64,000 nucleotides of DNA from Haliscomenobacteraceae bacterium (GTDB lineage: Bacteria > Bacteroidota > Bacteroidia > Chitinophagales > Saprospiraceae), in NCBI GenBank assembly GCA_947501115.1, contig CANMVX010000013.1:34202-98201 (forward strand), written 5' to 3'. Below are positions 1-9,900 of the stretch, piece after piece. Each line of letters starts with the position of its first letter. Position 1 is the stretch's first letter. A program made the position numbers and the translations under genes. The notes beneath the pieces were generated by a model. The model was not told the origin of the DNA. It saw nothing but the letters and a program-made list of their open reading frames with translations, and did not search any database.

Positions 1-1
1 T

Positions 2-1240
2 CCGGCACACCTGCACAAAGCACAAAAAATGCTAACGGATGTAATGGTGCATGATATTTTTTCACCTCCCGTTGCGAGCAGAATCTATGTTTATTCCAGT
101 ATTGCCGCTTATGAAACAATGGTGGCTGGTAATCCCGGTTTTATTTCATTAGCAGGACAATTAACGGCCTTAGATAAAATTCCATTGCCCAATAAAGATC
201 ATCAGATTTGTTTTCCAGTTGCTGCCATTCATGCTTATGTAAAGGTAGGTACCAGGCTTATATTTTCTGAAGATAAAATGGACGATTTTATATCGGAAAT
301 GCACAAAACCTATAAAGAGGCGGGGGTTCCTCAAGGTGTTTTAAATCAATCTAAAAAATATGGTGAAGAAGTGGCCAACCACATCATAGCATGGGCTGAT
401 AAAGATAATTATAAGCAGACCAGGACTTTCCCTAAATATTCAATAGACGAGGATCCTACTCGCTGGCAGCCTACTCCACCTGCTTATATGGATGCGGTAG
501 AGCCAAGCTGGAATAAAATTCGCCCTTTTATCATGGAAAAAGCCAATCAATTTGCTCCTCCTCCACCTACACCGTTTAGTTCAGATGTAAACAGTCAGTT
601 TTACAAAGAAGCTATGGAGGTTTATAATTTAGGTAATGATTCTATTTCGGTGGAGGAAAAAAAGGATATAGCCAGCTTTTGGGATTGTAATCCATTCGTA
701 AGTCATTTTTCTGGTCATGTCATGTTCGCCACCAAGAAAATTTCACCAGGTGGACATTGGATTGGCATTACAAAATTAGCTGCTGTAAAAGCAAAATTAG
801 ATTTTATGAAGACGGCGGAGGCTTATGCCTGGGTTTCAATAGGATTGGCCGATGCTTTTATTTCTTGCTGGGATGAGAAATACAGATCAGAACTCATAAG
901 ACCTGAAACATACATTAATAAATATATTGACGATAAATGGATGCCAACCCTTCAAACGCCTCCATTTCCTGAATATACCAGTGGTCATAGTGTAGCTTCT
1001 GCTACCTCTGCTGAAATTTTAACTCATTTATTTGGTGAAAATTTTGCTTATGAAGATACGGTCGAAAAGGAGTTTGGCTTGCCAACCAGGAAGTATCAAT
1101 CCTTTAAACAGGCGGCCTCAGAAGCAGCCATGAGTCGATTATGGGGTGGTATCCATTACATGCCAGCTATAACAAATGGTTCTCGGCAAGGGAGTAACCT
1201 GGGTTCGTTTATTGTTAAAACCCTAAAAAGCCAAAAGTAA
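2..1240 (+). CDS. Vanadium-dependent haloperoxidase / PAP2-like protein (5' partial)
   Basis: The reading frame is open to the left edge (the codons before the first ATG at 29 fit the family), so the true start lies outside the window. Counting from that ATG, the PAP2/vanadium-haloperoxidase phosphate-binding signature is complete: K284-x6-R291-P292, then S318-G319-H320 (TSGH in place of the usual PSGH), then S369-R370-x5-H376. This fold binds vanadate or phosphate; members are bromo/chloroperoxidases or acid phosphatases, and sequence alone does not say which. The missing N-terminus probably carries an export signal, as in other Bacteroidota members. Its stop overlaps the ATG of the following symporter by one base (TAATG), so the two are co-transcribed and probably translationally coupled. 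Confidence 0.85.
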   Translation, partial: PAHLHKAQKMLTDVMVHDIFSPPVASRIYVYSSIAAYETMVAGNPGFISLAGQLTALDKIPLPNKDHQICFPVAAIHAYVKVGTRLIFSEDKMDDFISEMHKTYKEAGVPQGVLNQSKKYGEEVANHIIAWADKDNYKQTRTFPKYSIDEDPTRWQPTPPAYMDAVEPSWNKIRPFIMEKANQFAPPPPTPFSSDVNSQFYKEAMEVYNLGNDSISVEEKKDIASFWDCNPFVSHFSGHVMFATKKISPGGHWIGITKLAAVKAKLDFMKTAEAYAWVSIGLADAFISCWDEKYRSELIRPETYINKYIDDKWMPTLQTPPFPEYTSGHSVASATSAEILTHLFGENFAYEDTVEKEFGLPTRKYQSFKQAASEAAMSRLWGGIHYMPAITNGSRQGSNLGSFIVKTLKSQK

Positions 1241-2691
1241 TGGAATTATTGAAAAAATATATTTGGGTACTTCTGGGTCCTGTTTCATTTCTAATAATGA
1301 GTTTCCTGCCCGTCCCAAAGGGTATCACTCCAGAGGCATGGAAGGTGCTGGCGATGGCCTCTTTAATGTTGATTTGGTGGATTTCGGAGGCTGTGCCCAT
1401 TGCGGTTACCTCTCTTTTGCCTTTAGTCTTGCTCCCTTCCATGGGGGTCGCTAAATTAGAGACAGCTGCAGCACCCTATGCCAATCCGGTAGTGTATCTT
1501 TTCATGGGTGGATTTGTCATTGCACTGGCCATGGAAAAGTGGGAACTGCATAAGCGTATTGCGCTTTTTATAGTGAACCTGTCAGGTACCCATGCCAATG
1601 GAATTATTGGTGGATTTATGATAGCTACGGCCTCCATAAGTATGTGGATAAGTAACACCGCCACGGCGATCATGATGTTACCCATAGGATTGTCGATTAT
1701 AACATTAATGCAAAATCAAGTAGTTACCAGTAAGGAAAATGAAAAGGGGCTTCGAAATTTTTCTATCGCCATGATGTTAGCTATTGCCTATGGTGCAAAT
1801 ATTGGTGGTACAGCAACCATCATTGGAACGCCACCGAATGTCGTTTTTGCAGGTTATATGCGGGAAAATTTTAATCTGGAAGTCACTTTTTTAACCTGGA
1901 TGATGATTGGTACGCCGTTCGCTATCATTTTATTGATTTTTGCCTACTTTGTTATTGTTAAAATTTTATTTCCAAATAATCTGGGAGATTTTGGTGGAGC
2001 TAAAGAAATCATTAGTAACGAAATTAAAAGTTTGGGTCCCATGACAGCGGGTGAAAAATTAACCTTATTTGTTTTCGTTTCCACCGCTTTATCCTGGATA
2101 TTCAGACTACAATTAGATGCCATTTTCCCCTCTCTGAAGTTGTCCGACACCACGATTGCACTTATTGCGGCTATTTCGCTTTTTATTATTCCTGTAAGTG
2201 TAAAAAAGAAGGAGTTCCTTCTCAATTGGTCTGACACGGAGAAAATGCCGTGGGGTATTCTATTGCTTTTTGGAGGAGGTCTCAGTCTTGCCGACGCTTT
2301 GGCTAGTACAGGCATTATCAATGTTATTGGGGAACAATTTAATGGTTTGGATACTGCCGGATGGGTTTTTATTTTAGGGCTAACTACCGTATCTTTATTT
2401 CTCACTGAAGTGATGTCAAACGTTGCTTTAGTGACTATATTCCTTCCTGTTGTCGGTGCAATCGCTGTTGGTGCTGGCATTCCACCCATACAACTATGTA
2501 TTCCGGTAACTATTGCTGCCAGTTGTGCTTTTATGTTTCCTATGTCAACGCCACCTAATGCCATCGTTTTTGCCAGTGGTCGCATAAGCATTGGTCAAAT
2601 GGCAAAGGCAGGTTTTATTTTGAATTTATTGACAATTTTAGTTATTGCTTTTTTAGTCAAATTTCTTTTCCCTTTCGTTCTTGGAAATTAA
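1240..2691 (+). CDS. DASS-family (SLC13) sodium/anion symporter
   Basis: This is a 483-residue polytopic inner-membrane protein of the divalent anion:Na+ symporter family, which imports dicarboxylates, citrate or sulfate with sodium. The first substrate/sodium-site SNT motif is at 138-140 in a long hydrophobic stretch, and the second repeat has the related STP at about 436-438 (context MSTPPNA). These two pseudo-symmetric motifs and the length fit SdcS/VcINDY-type bacterial carriers. The substrate cannot be read from sequence. It overlaps the haloperoxidase-like gene by one base and is followed 11 bp later by an M20 amidohydrolase, so uptake of a carboxylate released by neighbouring enzymes is a reasonable guess. 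Confidence 0.88.
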   Translation: MELLKKYIWVLLGPVSFLIMSFLPVPKGITPEAWKVLAMASLMLIWWISEAVPIAVTSLLPLVLLPSMGVAKLETAAAPYANPVVYLFMGGFVIALAMEKWELHKRIALFIVNLSGTHANGIIGGFMIATASISMWISNTATAIMMLPIGLSIITLMQNQVVTSKENEKGLRNFSIAMMLAIAYGANIGGTATIIGTPPNVVFAGYMRENFNLEVTFLTWMMIGTPFAIILLIFAYFVIVKILFPNNLGDFGGAKEIISNEIKSLGPMTAGEKLTLFVFVSTALSWIFRLQLDAIFPSLKLSDTTIALIAAISLFIIPVSVKKKEFLLNWSDTEKMPWGILLLFGGGLSLADALASTGIINVIGEQFNGLDTAGWVFILGLTTVSLFLTEVMSNVALVTIFLPVVGAIAVGAGIPPIQLCIPVTIAASCAFMFPMSTPPNAIVFASGRISIGQMAKAGFILNLLTILVIAFLVKFLFPFVLGN

Positions 2692-2702
2692 AATAATTGA
2701 AT

Positions 2703-3914
2703 ATGGATATTTCCATAAAGGAAGTCAAACAAGTTGTTAAGGAGGTAATAGCTGAAATTCAAGCTATTAGAAATCACCTACATCAATATCCCGAACCTTC
2801 TTTTAAAGAGTTTAATACCGCTGCTTTTATTATAGAGAAATTAAGTTCATGGGGTATTTCTCCCGTAACGGGTATGGCTACAACAGGCCTTGTGGTGGTG
2901 ATAGAGGGAAATAATCCTTCCCTTCGCACCGTTGCTTTGAGAGCTGATATGGATGCTTTACCTATAAATGAATTGAATGATGTTCCGTATAAATCTGTAA
3001 ATGAAGGATTTATGCACGCATGTGGACATGACGTTCATACTGCCTGCTTACTTGGTGCGGTTAAAGTGCTTCATCAACTCAGACATACATTTAATGGTTC
3101 AGTAAAAGCTATTTTTCAACCTGGGGAAGAGCTTTTACCCGGTGGAGCTTCCCTTATGATTGCCGCTGGTGCTTTGAAAAATCCTGAGGTGAATGTTATC
3201 TTCGGTCAACATGTTTTTCCTGATCTTCCTGTCGGAAAAGTTGGCTTTAGATCGGGTCAGTATATGGCTTCCTGTGATGAGATTTATATGACAATAAAAG
3301 GGGTAGGAGGTCACGGTGCCATGCCTCATCGCTGTGTTGATCCCATTTTAATAAGTGCTCACCTTATTATTGCCTTGCAACAAGTGGTGAGTAGGACGAT
3401 AAATCCGATTATTCCAGCAGTACTTACCATTGGGAAAATTGAATCCGTCGGTGGAGCAACTAATGTTATTCCTGATCAGGTTTTGCTAAAAGGTACTTTC
3501 CGCACCTTAGATGAAAGAGAAAGATTTGCCGCCCATGAAAAGATTAGGAAAATTGCCTTCTCTATCGTTGAAGGAATGGGTGGGGAACTAGACCTACGGC
3601 TGGAAGTGGGTTATCCTGCCCTGGTTAATGATGCAGAGGTGACAGATTTGGCAAAAAGATCAGCCATAGCTTTTTTGGGCGCTGAAAATGTGGTCGATAT
3701 TCCTATTCGTATGACCGCGGAAGATTTTTCTTACTACAGTCAGGTCGTTCCCAGCTGTTTTTATCGATTAGGTACTTCCTCGCCTGATGGAAAATTTAAC
3801 CATCCAGTTCATACGCCTTATTTCGATATTGATAAAGATGCATTGGAAATAGGTGTCGGTCTTTTCGTTTGGATTGCTTTGAATAATCTCGACCAATCTC
3901 TGAAAAATGAATGA
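2703..3914 (+). CDS. M20D-family amidohydrolase (N-acyl-amino-acid/hippurate hydrolase type)
   Basis: This is a cytoplasmic di-metal amidohydrolase of the M20D peptidase group that cleaves N-acyl or hippurate-like amides. Visible metal-site motifs are ADMDALPI, HACGHD, PGEE, GQHVFP, GGHGAMPH in the dimerisation domain, and TAEDFSYY near the C-terminus. The length of about 403 residues is normal. A TTG six bases upstream extends the frame, but the ATG at 2703 gives the conventional start and is preferred. There is no signal peptide. It is the last gene of a three-gene + strand unit and is followed by a 350-bp stretch without a gene. Confidence 0.88.
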   Translation: MDISIKEVKQVVKEVIAEIQAIRNHLHQYPEPSFKEFNTAAFIIEKLSSWGISPVTGMATTGLVVVIEGNNPSLRTVALRADMDALPINELNDVPYKSVNEGFMHACGHDVHTACLLGAVKVLHQLRHTFNGSVKAIFQPGEELLPGGASLMIAAGALKNPEVNVIFGQHVFPDLPVGKVGFRSGQYMASCDEIYMTIKGVGGHGAMPHRCVDPILISAHLIIALQQVVSRTINPIIPAVLTIGKIESVGGATNVIPDQVLLKGTFRTLDERERFAAHEKIRKIAFSIVEGMGGELDLRLEVGYPALVNDAEVTDLAKRSAIAFLGAENVVDIPIRMTAEDFSYYSQVVPSCFYRLGTSSPDGKFNHPVHTPYFDIDKDALEIGVGLFVWIALNNLDQSLKNE

Positions 3915-4001
3915 TTATTAACGGGTAGCAAGGTCACCACTTCACAGAGCTATTGGCTTGAAATTTAGTAAATAACTGGCTCGCTCTCCCTTTTCATTTA
4001 T

Positions 4002-4139
4002 TTAGCAAAAATCTATAATGCCTGTTTTATAATATTTTGCCAGGATTTCCTTGTCAAAGTAGATAGGATTTTTATCATTCACATCATTTACTGTCAGTGT
4101 GAATGGAAATGCTTTCAAGTCTGTGTCTGTTATTCTTAA
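4002..4139 (-). pseudogene. Possible 3' remnant of a lost gene
   Basis: The gap between the M20 gene and the response regulator (3915-4264) has no complete gene. On the - strand a 45-codon open stretch with no start codon ends in TAA at 4002. Its composition is protein-like, including the string NDKNPIYFDKEILAKYY, and it is closed upstream by a TGA at 4140-4142. It could be the C-terminal tail of a gene whose front was deleted. I do not recognise the family, and chance cannot be excluded at this length. Confidence 0.3.
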
Positions 4140-4196
4140 TCACACCAAAGGATTAATGCCATAAAATGATATTTACATATAACATATTTAATAAAA

Positions 4197-4248
4197 ATGT
4201 AATATGTATAATATATTACATATATTTGTAATATGAATAAGTAATATG
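4197..4248. promoter_or_regulatory. GTAATATG repeat cluster with inverted repeat over a putative promoter
   Basis: Just upstream of the response regulator are three direct copies of GTAATATG, starting at 4199, 4228 and 4241. There is also a perfect 9-bp inverted repeat, ATGTAATAT (4197-4205) and ATATTACAT (4213-4221), with a 7-bp centre. A TATATTTG matching the Bacteroidota -7 element TAnnTTTG sits at 4221-4228, between the copies. The layout suggests an operator bound by a dimeric regulator, perhaps autoregulatory. The region is very AT-rich, so some matches may be chance. No convincing -33 TTTG was found. Confidence 0.45.
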
Positions 4249-4264
4249 TAAATTATTGAAGGCT

Positions 4265-5542
4265 ATGGCAACTATACTACTAATTGACGACGAGGCAAGT
4301 ATTCGCAGGACATTAAAAGAAATTTTGGAATTTGAAAAATATCAGGTTCTTGAGGCTCCCGATGGATTTTCTGCCATAGATATTTTTAAAAAATCAGCTA
4401 TTGACATAGTCCTTTTAGATATCAAAATGCCTAAAATGGATGGCCTGGAAGTTTTGGATTTTCTCCAGGAAATTAATCCGGAAGTACCTGTTATCATGAT
4501 CTCTGGCCATGGTAACATTGATACTGCGGTTGAGGCTGTCAAAAAAGGGGCCTTTGACTATATTTCTAAACCACCTGATTTAAACAGATTATTGATTACC
4601 CTGCGGAATGCACAGGAGAGACATTCCCTGGTAGTAGAAACAAAATCTCTAAAGAGGAAGATTTCAAGGGCTGGTTTACAGGACATCATTGGCGATTGTC
4701 CACAAATAATAGCGGTAAAAGAAACCATACAGCAAATTGCTCCATCGGAGGCCAGGGTACTCATTACAGGGCCAAATGGTTCGGGTAAAGAATTGGTTGC
4801 CAAATGGATACATGAAGGTAGCCAAAGAAATAATGCCTCATTAATTGAAGTAAATTGTGCTGCTATTCCTTCCGAATTGATAGAAAGCGAGTTGTTTGGA
4901 CACGAGAAGGGATCTTTTACTTCGGCCCACAAGCAAAAGTTAGGGAAATTTGAACAAGCACACGGTGGAACACTTTTTCTGGATGAGATTGGAGATATGA
5001 GTTTATCAGCTCAGGCAAAGGTATTGAGAGTACTGCAAGAGAATACGCTTTCCAGAGTTGGAGGTGAAAAGGATATTAAGGTAGATGTTAGAATCATTGC
5101 CGCAACAAACAAGGATTTGCATGAGGAAATTGCGGCAGGTCGGTTTAGAGAGGATTTATATCACCGGTTAGCTGTTATTGTATTGCCTGTGCCAGCATTA
5201 TGCGATAGGAGAGAGGACATTCCCGCTTTAATTGATCATTTCATAAAAATTGTTTGTAAAGAATATGGCATTCCATGTAAAAAAATAGAAAAGGATGCGG
5301 TGAATACTTTGACAAAGCTTCCCTGGACTGGAAACATCAGGGAACTTCGGAACGTAATTGAAAGGCTTATAATATTAAGTCAACATAAAATTACGCCAAC
5401 TGAGGTTGAAAAATATGTAATTCCTGTTTCATTTTCAAGGGTGAAAAATCAAAACTGGTTGAATTCATTTACCTCTGCCGAGGAGGCTCACCGATATATA
5501 GACAAACATTTTCAATGGAGTGTAAAAGAATATTCCGTTTAA
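4265..5542 (+). CDS. Sigma54-type response regulator (NtrC-like) without a DNA-binding domain
   Basis: The order is: CheY-like receiver (about 1-120) with acidic pocket DDE and phospho-acceptor Asp in VLLDIKMPKMDG; AAA+ sigma54-interaction domain (about 140-370) with Walker A GPNGSGKE, Walker B TLFLDEIGDM and a GAFTGA-equivalent loop reading GSFTSA; then a short tail of about 55 residues. The usual C-terminal Fis-type helix-turn-helix is missing: after SAEEAHRYIDKHF the frame stops eight residues later. The longer frame starts at a TTG (4256); the ATG at 4265 gives MATILLIDDE, the normal receiver N-terminus. No histidine kinase is adjacent. It probably activates sigma54 transcription from solution or with a partner, or is a truncated gene. 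Confidence 0.85.
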   Translation: MATILLIDDEASIRRTLKEILEFEKYQVLEAPDGFSAIDIFKKSAIDIVLLDIKMPKMDGLEVLDFLQEINPEVPVIMISGHGNIDTAVEAVKKGAFDYISKPPDLNRLLITLRNAQERHSLVVETKSLKRKISRAGLQDIIGDCPQIIAVKETIQQIAPSEARVLITGPNGSGKELVAKWIHEGSQRNNASLIEVNCAAIPSELIESELFGHEKGSFTSAHKQKLGKFEQAHGGTLFLDEIGDMSLSAQAKVLRVLQENTLSRVGGEKDIKVDVRIIAATNKDLHEEIAAGRFREDLYHRLAVIVLPVPALCDRREDIPALIDHFIKIVCKEYGIPCKKIEKDAVNTLTKLPWTGNIRELRNVIERLIILSQHKITPTEVEKYVIPVSFSRVKNQNWLNSFTSAEEAHRYIDKHFQWSVKEYSV

Positions 5543-5597
5543 ACTTAGCTTGCTTTCATGTTGTTATACGTAGTTGTAAACGTAAAAAAGATATAAC

Positions 5598-6326
5598 ATG
5601 ACAACATCTCATGAGGAAAATGAAAATAAAAGGTTAAAACAATACGAAGAATCCATAAAAGCGGAAAATTCGTGGACTATGTTTAAGGTTCTTTCAGAAT
5701 TTGTAGAAGGATTCGATAGGTTAAACAAGGTTGGTCCTTGTGTTTCTATCTTTGGTTCCGCCAGAACAAAACCTGATCATCCAAATTATAAATTAGCCGA
5801 GGTTATTGCTAAAAGATTAACTGATGAAGGATTCGGAGTTATCACAGGTGGAGGTCCCGGGGTAATGGAAGCCGGAAATAAGGGGGCTTATGAAAATGGG
5901 GGGATTTCGGTTGGATTAAATATTGACCTTCCTTTCGAACAAAATAACAATCCGTACATCGATCATGATAAAAATATAGATTTTCGCTTTTTCTTTGTCA
6001 GAAAGGTTATGTTCGTTAAATATGCACAGGCTTTCGTTGTTTTACCAGGTGGATTTGGTACACTCGATGAGTTATTTGAGGTGTTAACCCTTGTTCAGAC
6101 TAAAAAAATTGTCCCCGTCCCTGTTATTTTGGTAGGTCGATCATATTGGACCGGTTTAAAGGACTGGATAACCTCAGTGATGCTTGAAAAGGCAAATAAT
6201 ATTAATGCTGCAGATTTGGACCTAATTCCTATCGTTGATGAACCAGATGAGATTATGCAAATAATCAATGAATTTTATGCCGAAAAAGGGAAATTGGGAT
6301 TCAAATACCGAATGGATCAGCGTTAA
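5598..6326 (+). CDS. LOG-family protein (TIGR00730 Rossmann fold)
   Basis: This 242-residue cytoplasmic protein has both LOG-family signatures, GGGPGVME at about 84-91 and PGGFGTLDE at 150-158. Characterised LOG proteins are nucleoside 5'-monophosphate phosphoribohydrolases that release a free base, including cytokinin ribotides. Bacterial members are often still labelled as lysine decarboxylases, which is not supported by their chemistry. The N-terminal 40 residues are a charged extension typical of longer bacterial members. It follows the response regulator by 55 bp in the same direction and converges on the pentapeptide-repeat gene. Confidence 0.9.
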   Translation: MTTSHEENENKRLKQYEESIKAENSWTMFKVLSEFVEGFDRLNKVGPCVSIFGSARTKPDHPNYKLAEVIAKRLTDEGFGVITGGGPGVMEAGNKGAYENGGISVGLNIDLPFEQNNNPYIDHDKNIDFRFFFVRKVMFVKYAQAFVVLPGGFGTLDELFEVLTLVQTKKIVPVPVILVGRSYWTGLKDWITSVMLEKANNINAADLDLIPIVDEPDEIMQIINEFYAEKGKLGFKYRMDQR

Positions 6327-6340
6327 AAGTTCAATATTAA

Positions 6341-6366
6341 CTGCCATGCCAATAATGGTGTGGCAG
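6341..6366. terminator. Hairpin between convergent genes
   Basis: CTGCCA (6341-6346) pairs with TGGCAG (6361-6366), with an inner CCA/TGG pairing. It lies in the 46-bp gap between the convergent LOG and pentapeptide-repeat genes. There is no long T-tract, so it is a weak terminator candidate for either strand. Confidence 0.4.
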
Positions 6367-6372
6367 CCAATG

Positions 6373-6945
6373 TCAGGGAATAATTTCAATACCAAAGTCC
6401 GATACTAATCCAATGAGACCAGAGGTGGAAAACTTCGCCTTTTTTATCTGGTTTTTTAAAGGGTTAATATGATAATTTATGGCTTTAGTAAAATCGGCGC
6501 CTTGCAGATTAGATTGGTCGAATGAGCTATTTGAAAAATCGCAACCATCAAATACTGCGTTTATAGCGGTTATTCCAGTGAAATCAGATTCTTTTAGATC
6601 GCAATCTTTAAAATGAATATTTTCCAGATTCATTCCATAAAAGGAGGTATAATGCATCTGGCAGGTATCAAAGTTCATTTCCAGCATAAATGACGGGCAA
6701 AATTCAAAATGGATACCGTTTAATTTACAGGTATTAAAAGTTACACCTTTTAAGACAGTGGATTTTATAGAGACATTATTTAAATCACATTGGGAAAATA
6801 TACAGTCAATAAAAATAGTTTTTTCAAATGAAACGGAGGATAAAATGCAGCCATCAAACAGACAGTTTTCGAATTCATTTCCAGACAGAAAAAGGTTATC
6901 TATTTCAGCCTGAGAAAAAGATTTATCAAAAAAAAATTCCTTCAT
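6373..6945 (-). CDS. Pentapeptide-repeat protein
   Basis: The 190-residue protein is built almost entirely of pentapeptide repeats with central F/L every five residues (for example FENCLFDGCILSSVSF and LKESDFTGITAINAVF), which fold into a right-handed quadrilateral beta-helix. It ends in a non-repeat tail, NPLKNQIKKAKFS, that resembles the C-terminal segment of Qnr-like dimeric members. There is no signal peptide. Qnr and MfpA shield DNA gyrase, but most family members have unknown roles, so a resistance function is not claimed. It starts one base after the stop of the upstream dehydrogenase-like gene and closes a four-gene - strand unit. Confidence 0.82.
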   Translation of the reverse strand: MKEFFFDKSFSQAEIDNLFLSGNEFENCLFDGCILSSVSFEKTIFIDCIFSQCDLNNVSIKSTVLKGVTFNTCKLNGIHFEFCPSFMLEMNFDTCQMHYTSFYGMNLENIHFKDCDLKESDFTGITAINAVFDGCDFSNSSFDQSNLQGADFTKAINYHINPLKNQIKKAKFSTSGLIGLVSDFGIEIIP

Positions 6946-6946
6946 T

Positions 6947-9900
6947 TTATTTTTTCAAGGTTATCAGATAGGAAATCAAATCCCTTAATTGAGATTTATC
7001 CAATACATCTTTCATACTCATCATACCTGAGGGAAGCATCTCCATTTCTTTAATGGCAGCCCTTTTTATAATTCTGGGAGGATTGTTTCCTATTTTCAGG
7101 GTCAGTTCCGAAGCAGTTTCAGCGCTAACTATACCTGATAATTCTTCACCATCCTTCAGTGACAGTATGACGACGCCATAACCTGGAGAAATACTGGCAT
7201 TGGGATTAATTACAGACGTTAGTAATTCCTCTCTACTTAAGCGATCAGCAATGTGTTCCAATGGTGGACCTACCATGCCCCCTTTACCATTAACAGCATG
7301 ACAACGAAGACATTGAGCAGCTTCATTTCTTATAAACAGCTCTTTTCCTATTTCAGCAATACCGCCAAACAAAGTAGCTTGGTAGGCGAGTAAATCATTA
7401 TTACGCCACTTTTTTTGTTGATTGGTAAGTTTAGTTTTAAGGGACGAAAAAGTGCTTGTTTCAATGGCATTAAAAACGTCTAAATGAAGCGCTGGATCTA
7501 AGGTATTTTTGAGAGCCAAATATAGATATTTTGATAATATTTTCTCCGCCTTGGTATGTGTCATTGCCCCTAATGCAGCAATGGCATTCTGTTTTTCGCT
7601 AATATTAGTTTGTCCATCAATGAGCTTTTCAAGCATTTGTGCTTGTTTAACAGGGGGAAAGTTAACTTTATTTATATTTGCTAACGCGATTCGTCTTAAT
7701 GTGGACAGACTATCAGATAAAGCCAGCGAAAAGGCATCTGGCAAATATTTACTGTTCATCTCCAGTAGCGCATGTAACGCTTCCTGTCTGGCATATTTAT
7801 TAGATTCATTATTTTTCAGGATAGAAAATATAAATTCTTCTCCTTTTTGGTATTTTAATCGACCAGCCGCTTTTATCATTGCCGCACCAAAAGGGTGGTA
7901 TGCGTCTTTTTTCAAGGATTTTAAGATAGGTTCGAAGGCAAGGTGTGCGTCGTCGATTTTGTGACTTTGGTTTATTTGGGGTCTGTAATAATTATCTACT
8001 CTATCTACAACAGGTGGTTTTGTCCAATAACCGAGTGCCCATAAAGCGTCCAGTCGCATTGGATCATTATTTTTAGTGTTCAAGATAAACTGGCTTAATC
8101 TTTGCGCACATTCTTTGGAGCCAGTTCTCAGATTTGCGTTAATTACCCTACGTAAAAAAACTTCACTTTGGCAAGACGAACGATTGAGTGTGGCTGCCAG
8201 AAAAGGGATAGCCTCGGGAATAGATAAATCGTCATTAATAGCACGGGCAACTTCCTCCAGGACCATTTGGTTATTATCCTTCAAGAAGGCAGTAATTCCA
8301 GGGCTTTTAAGCATTCTAAGAGCTACTACACTACCAATACGAACATATTCGGAAGGATGATTAAACAACTGGATGATTTCTTTCTCTGCATGTATTTTTG
8401 AGAGGGCATAGATAATGGTATGCCTTAAATGGGGGTCATTTTCTTTTTTTTCAGCCAGTAACCTAACTAATAGAGGGAGTTCTTTTTTTGACCCTACTTT
8501 CCCTAAAGCCTCAATGGCTCTGCCTTGTACTTGGGCATCTTTGTCGAAAATGAGTTTCCTTAAGCTTATTAATGAGGGTTTATAACTTGCTTCACCTAAT
8601 ATTTTAGCGGTTTGCGCCCTAACTTGTCCTGAAGGATCAGCTAACAAGGGAAGCATATTTTTCATTAAATGATAATCTTTTCTGCCTAATTGTCCGAGTC
8701 CCCAGATACCGTGTAAACGACCTAAAAGATTAGCCTTTTTATTCTTAGCCAAGGCTAATAAATCCTTTGATTTTTTTTGTTTTACGAGTTCAAACTGGGC
8801 TGCTAAACGTATTCTTTGGTCTCCAAAGCTTAACCATTCTATTAATTGAGGAATAGACTGATTTGACATTCCCTTAGCAAGGATGCGCTGTGTTTTTAAT
8901 CTGAGCGGATGTTTTTGATCTTTAACATCCAATACCCAGATCCGACCTTCCGTTTTTTTATCGTAACTATCTTTCCAATCATTGATAAAAAGAGATCCAT
9001 TGGGGGCAAAAGCTATTCCTGTAGGAACAATACCGCCAACGAGATCCACTTCCTTTTCCAAAGAAAAGGACGAACCCTTTGGCTTTAGGGTAAAGGCCAG
9101 AATTTTTGAATTGGCAGAAGAACCCGTAAAAAAGGAGGCAAAAAAATGATTCTCCCATTTTGTGCCTAAGGCAGATCCGGGATTAAATTTTAGTCCGGCG
9201 GGACCATCATAAGCCAGGGCAATCGGTGGAAGAAGATAGGCCGCCTGCCCTGGGAAATGGGGTAAGCTCAATTTCTCGTCCATCCAGACTTTGTACTTTT
9301 CATTAGGTTGATCATATTTCCCATACTGCCAGTTGAGTCTCCAACCAGTATCGGAACCTTCCAGAATATGAACATATCTTTCATTTTCGCCCGGATGATC
9401 GCCATCGTTATCTACACTCATCAGGTTTCCAAAGGCGTCAAAAGCAATTTCATGGGTATTTCTCAGACCATGGGCAAAAACCTCGAAATTAGAACCATCC
9501 GGGTCACATCTCATGACAGCCCCTTCGTTTGGATAGTGCCATCTTTTTCCATCTGGCCCTGTAACATCCAAACCATGATCACCAATGGACCAGTATAATT
9601 TTCCGTCAACTCCTATGGTTAAACCGGACATATCATGACCGGCAAAGCCAATGTGAGTCCCAAAACCTTTTGCCAGGGAGGTGATTTTATCTGCTTTAAA
9701 ATCTTTATTAGCATCGGAAACTTCCCAAAGACTTGGATTTGCGGTAACATACATTTTTCCATCATGAGCTAAAACGCCACCAGCAACACCACCTAAAAGA
9801 TCATTGAATCCCTCTGCAAATGTCTGGGAATGATCAGCCTGACCATCATTATCTTCATCCCAAATACGCCGTATGCTCTCCTTTTGTACCTCAAGATCGC

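Noticed and set aside
1944..2591. Long open frame (215 codons) on the - strand
   Set aside because: It lies wholly inside the DASS symporter, is antisense to membrane helices and has no recognisable domain.
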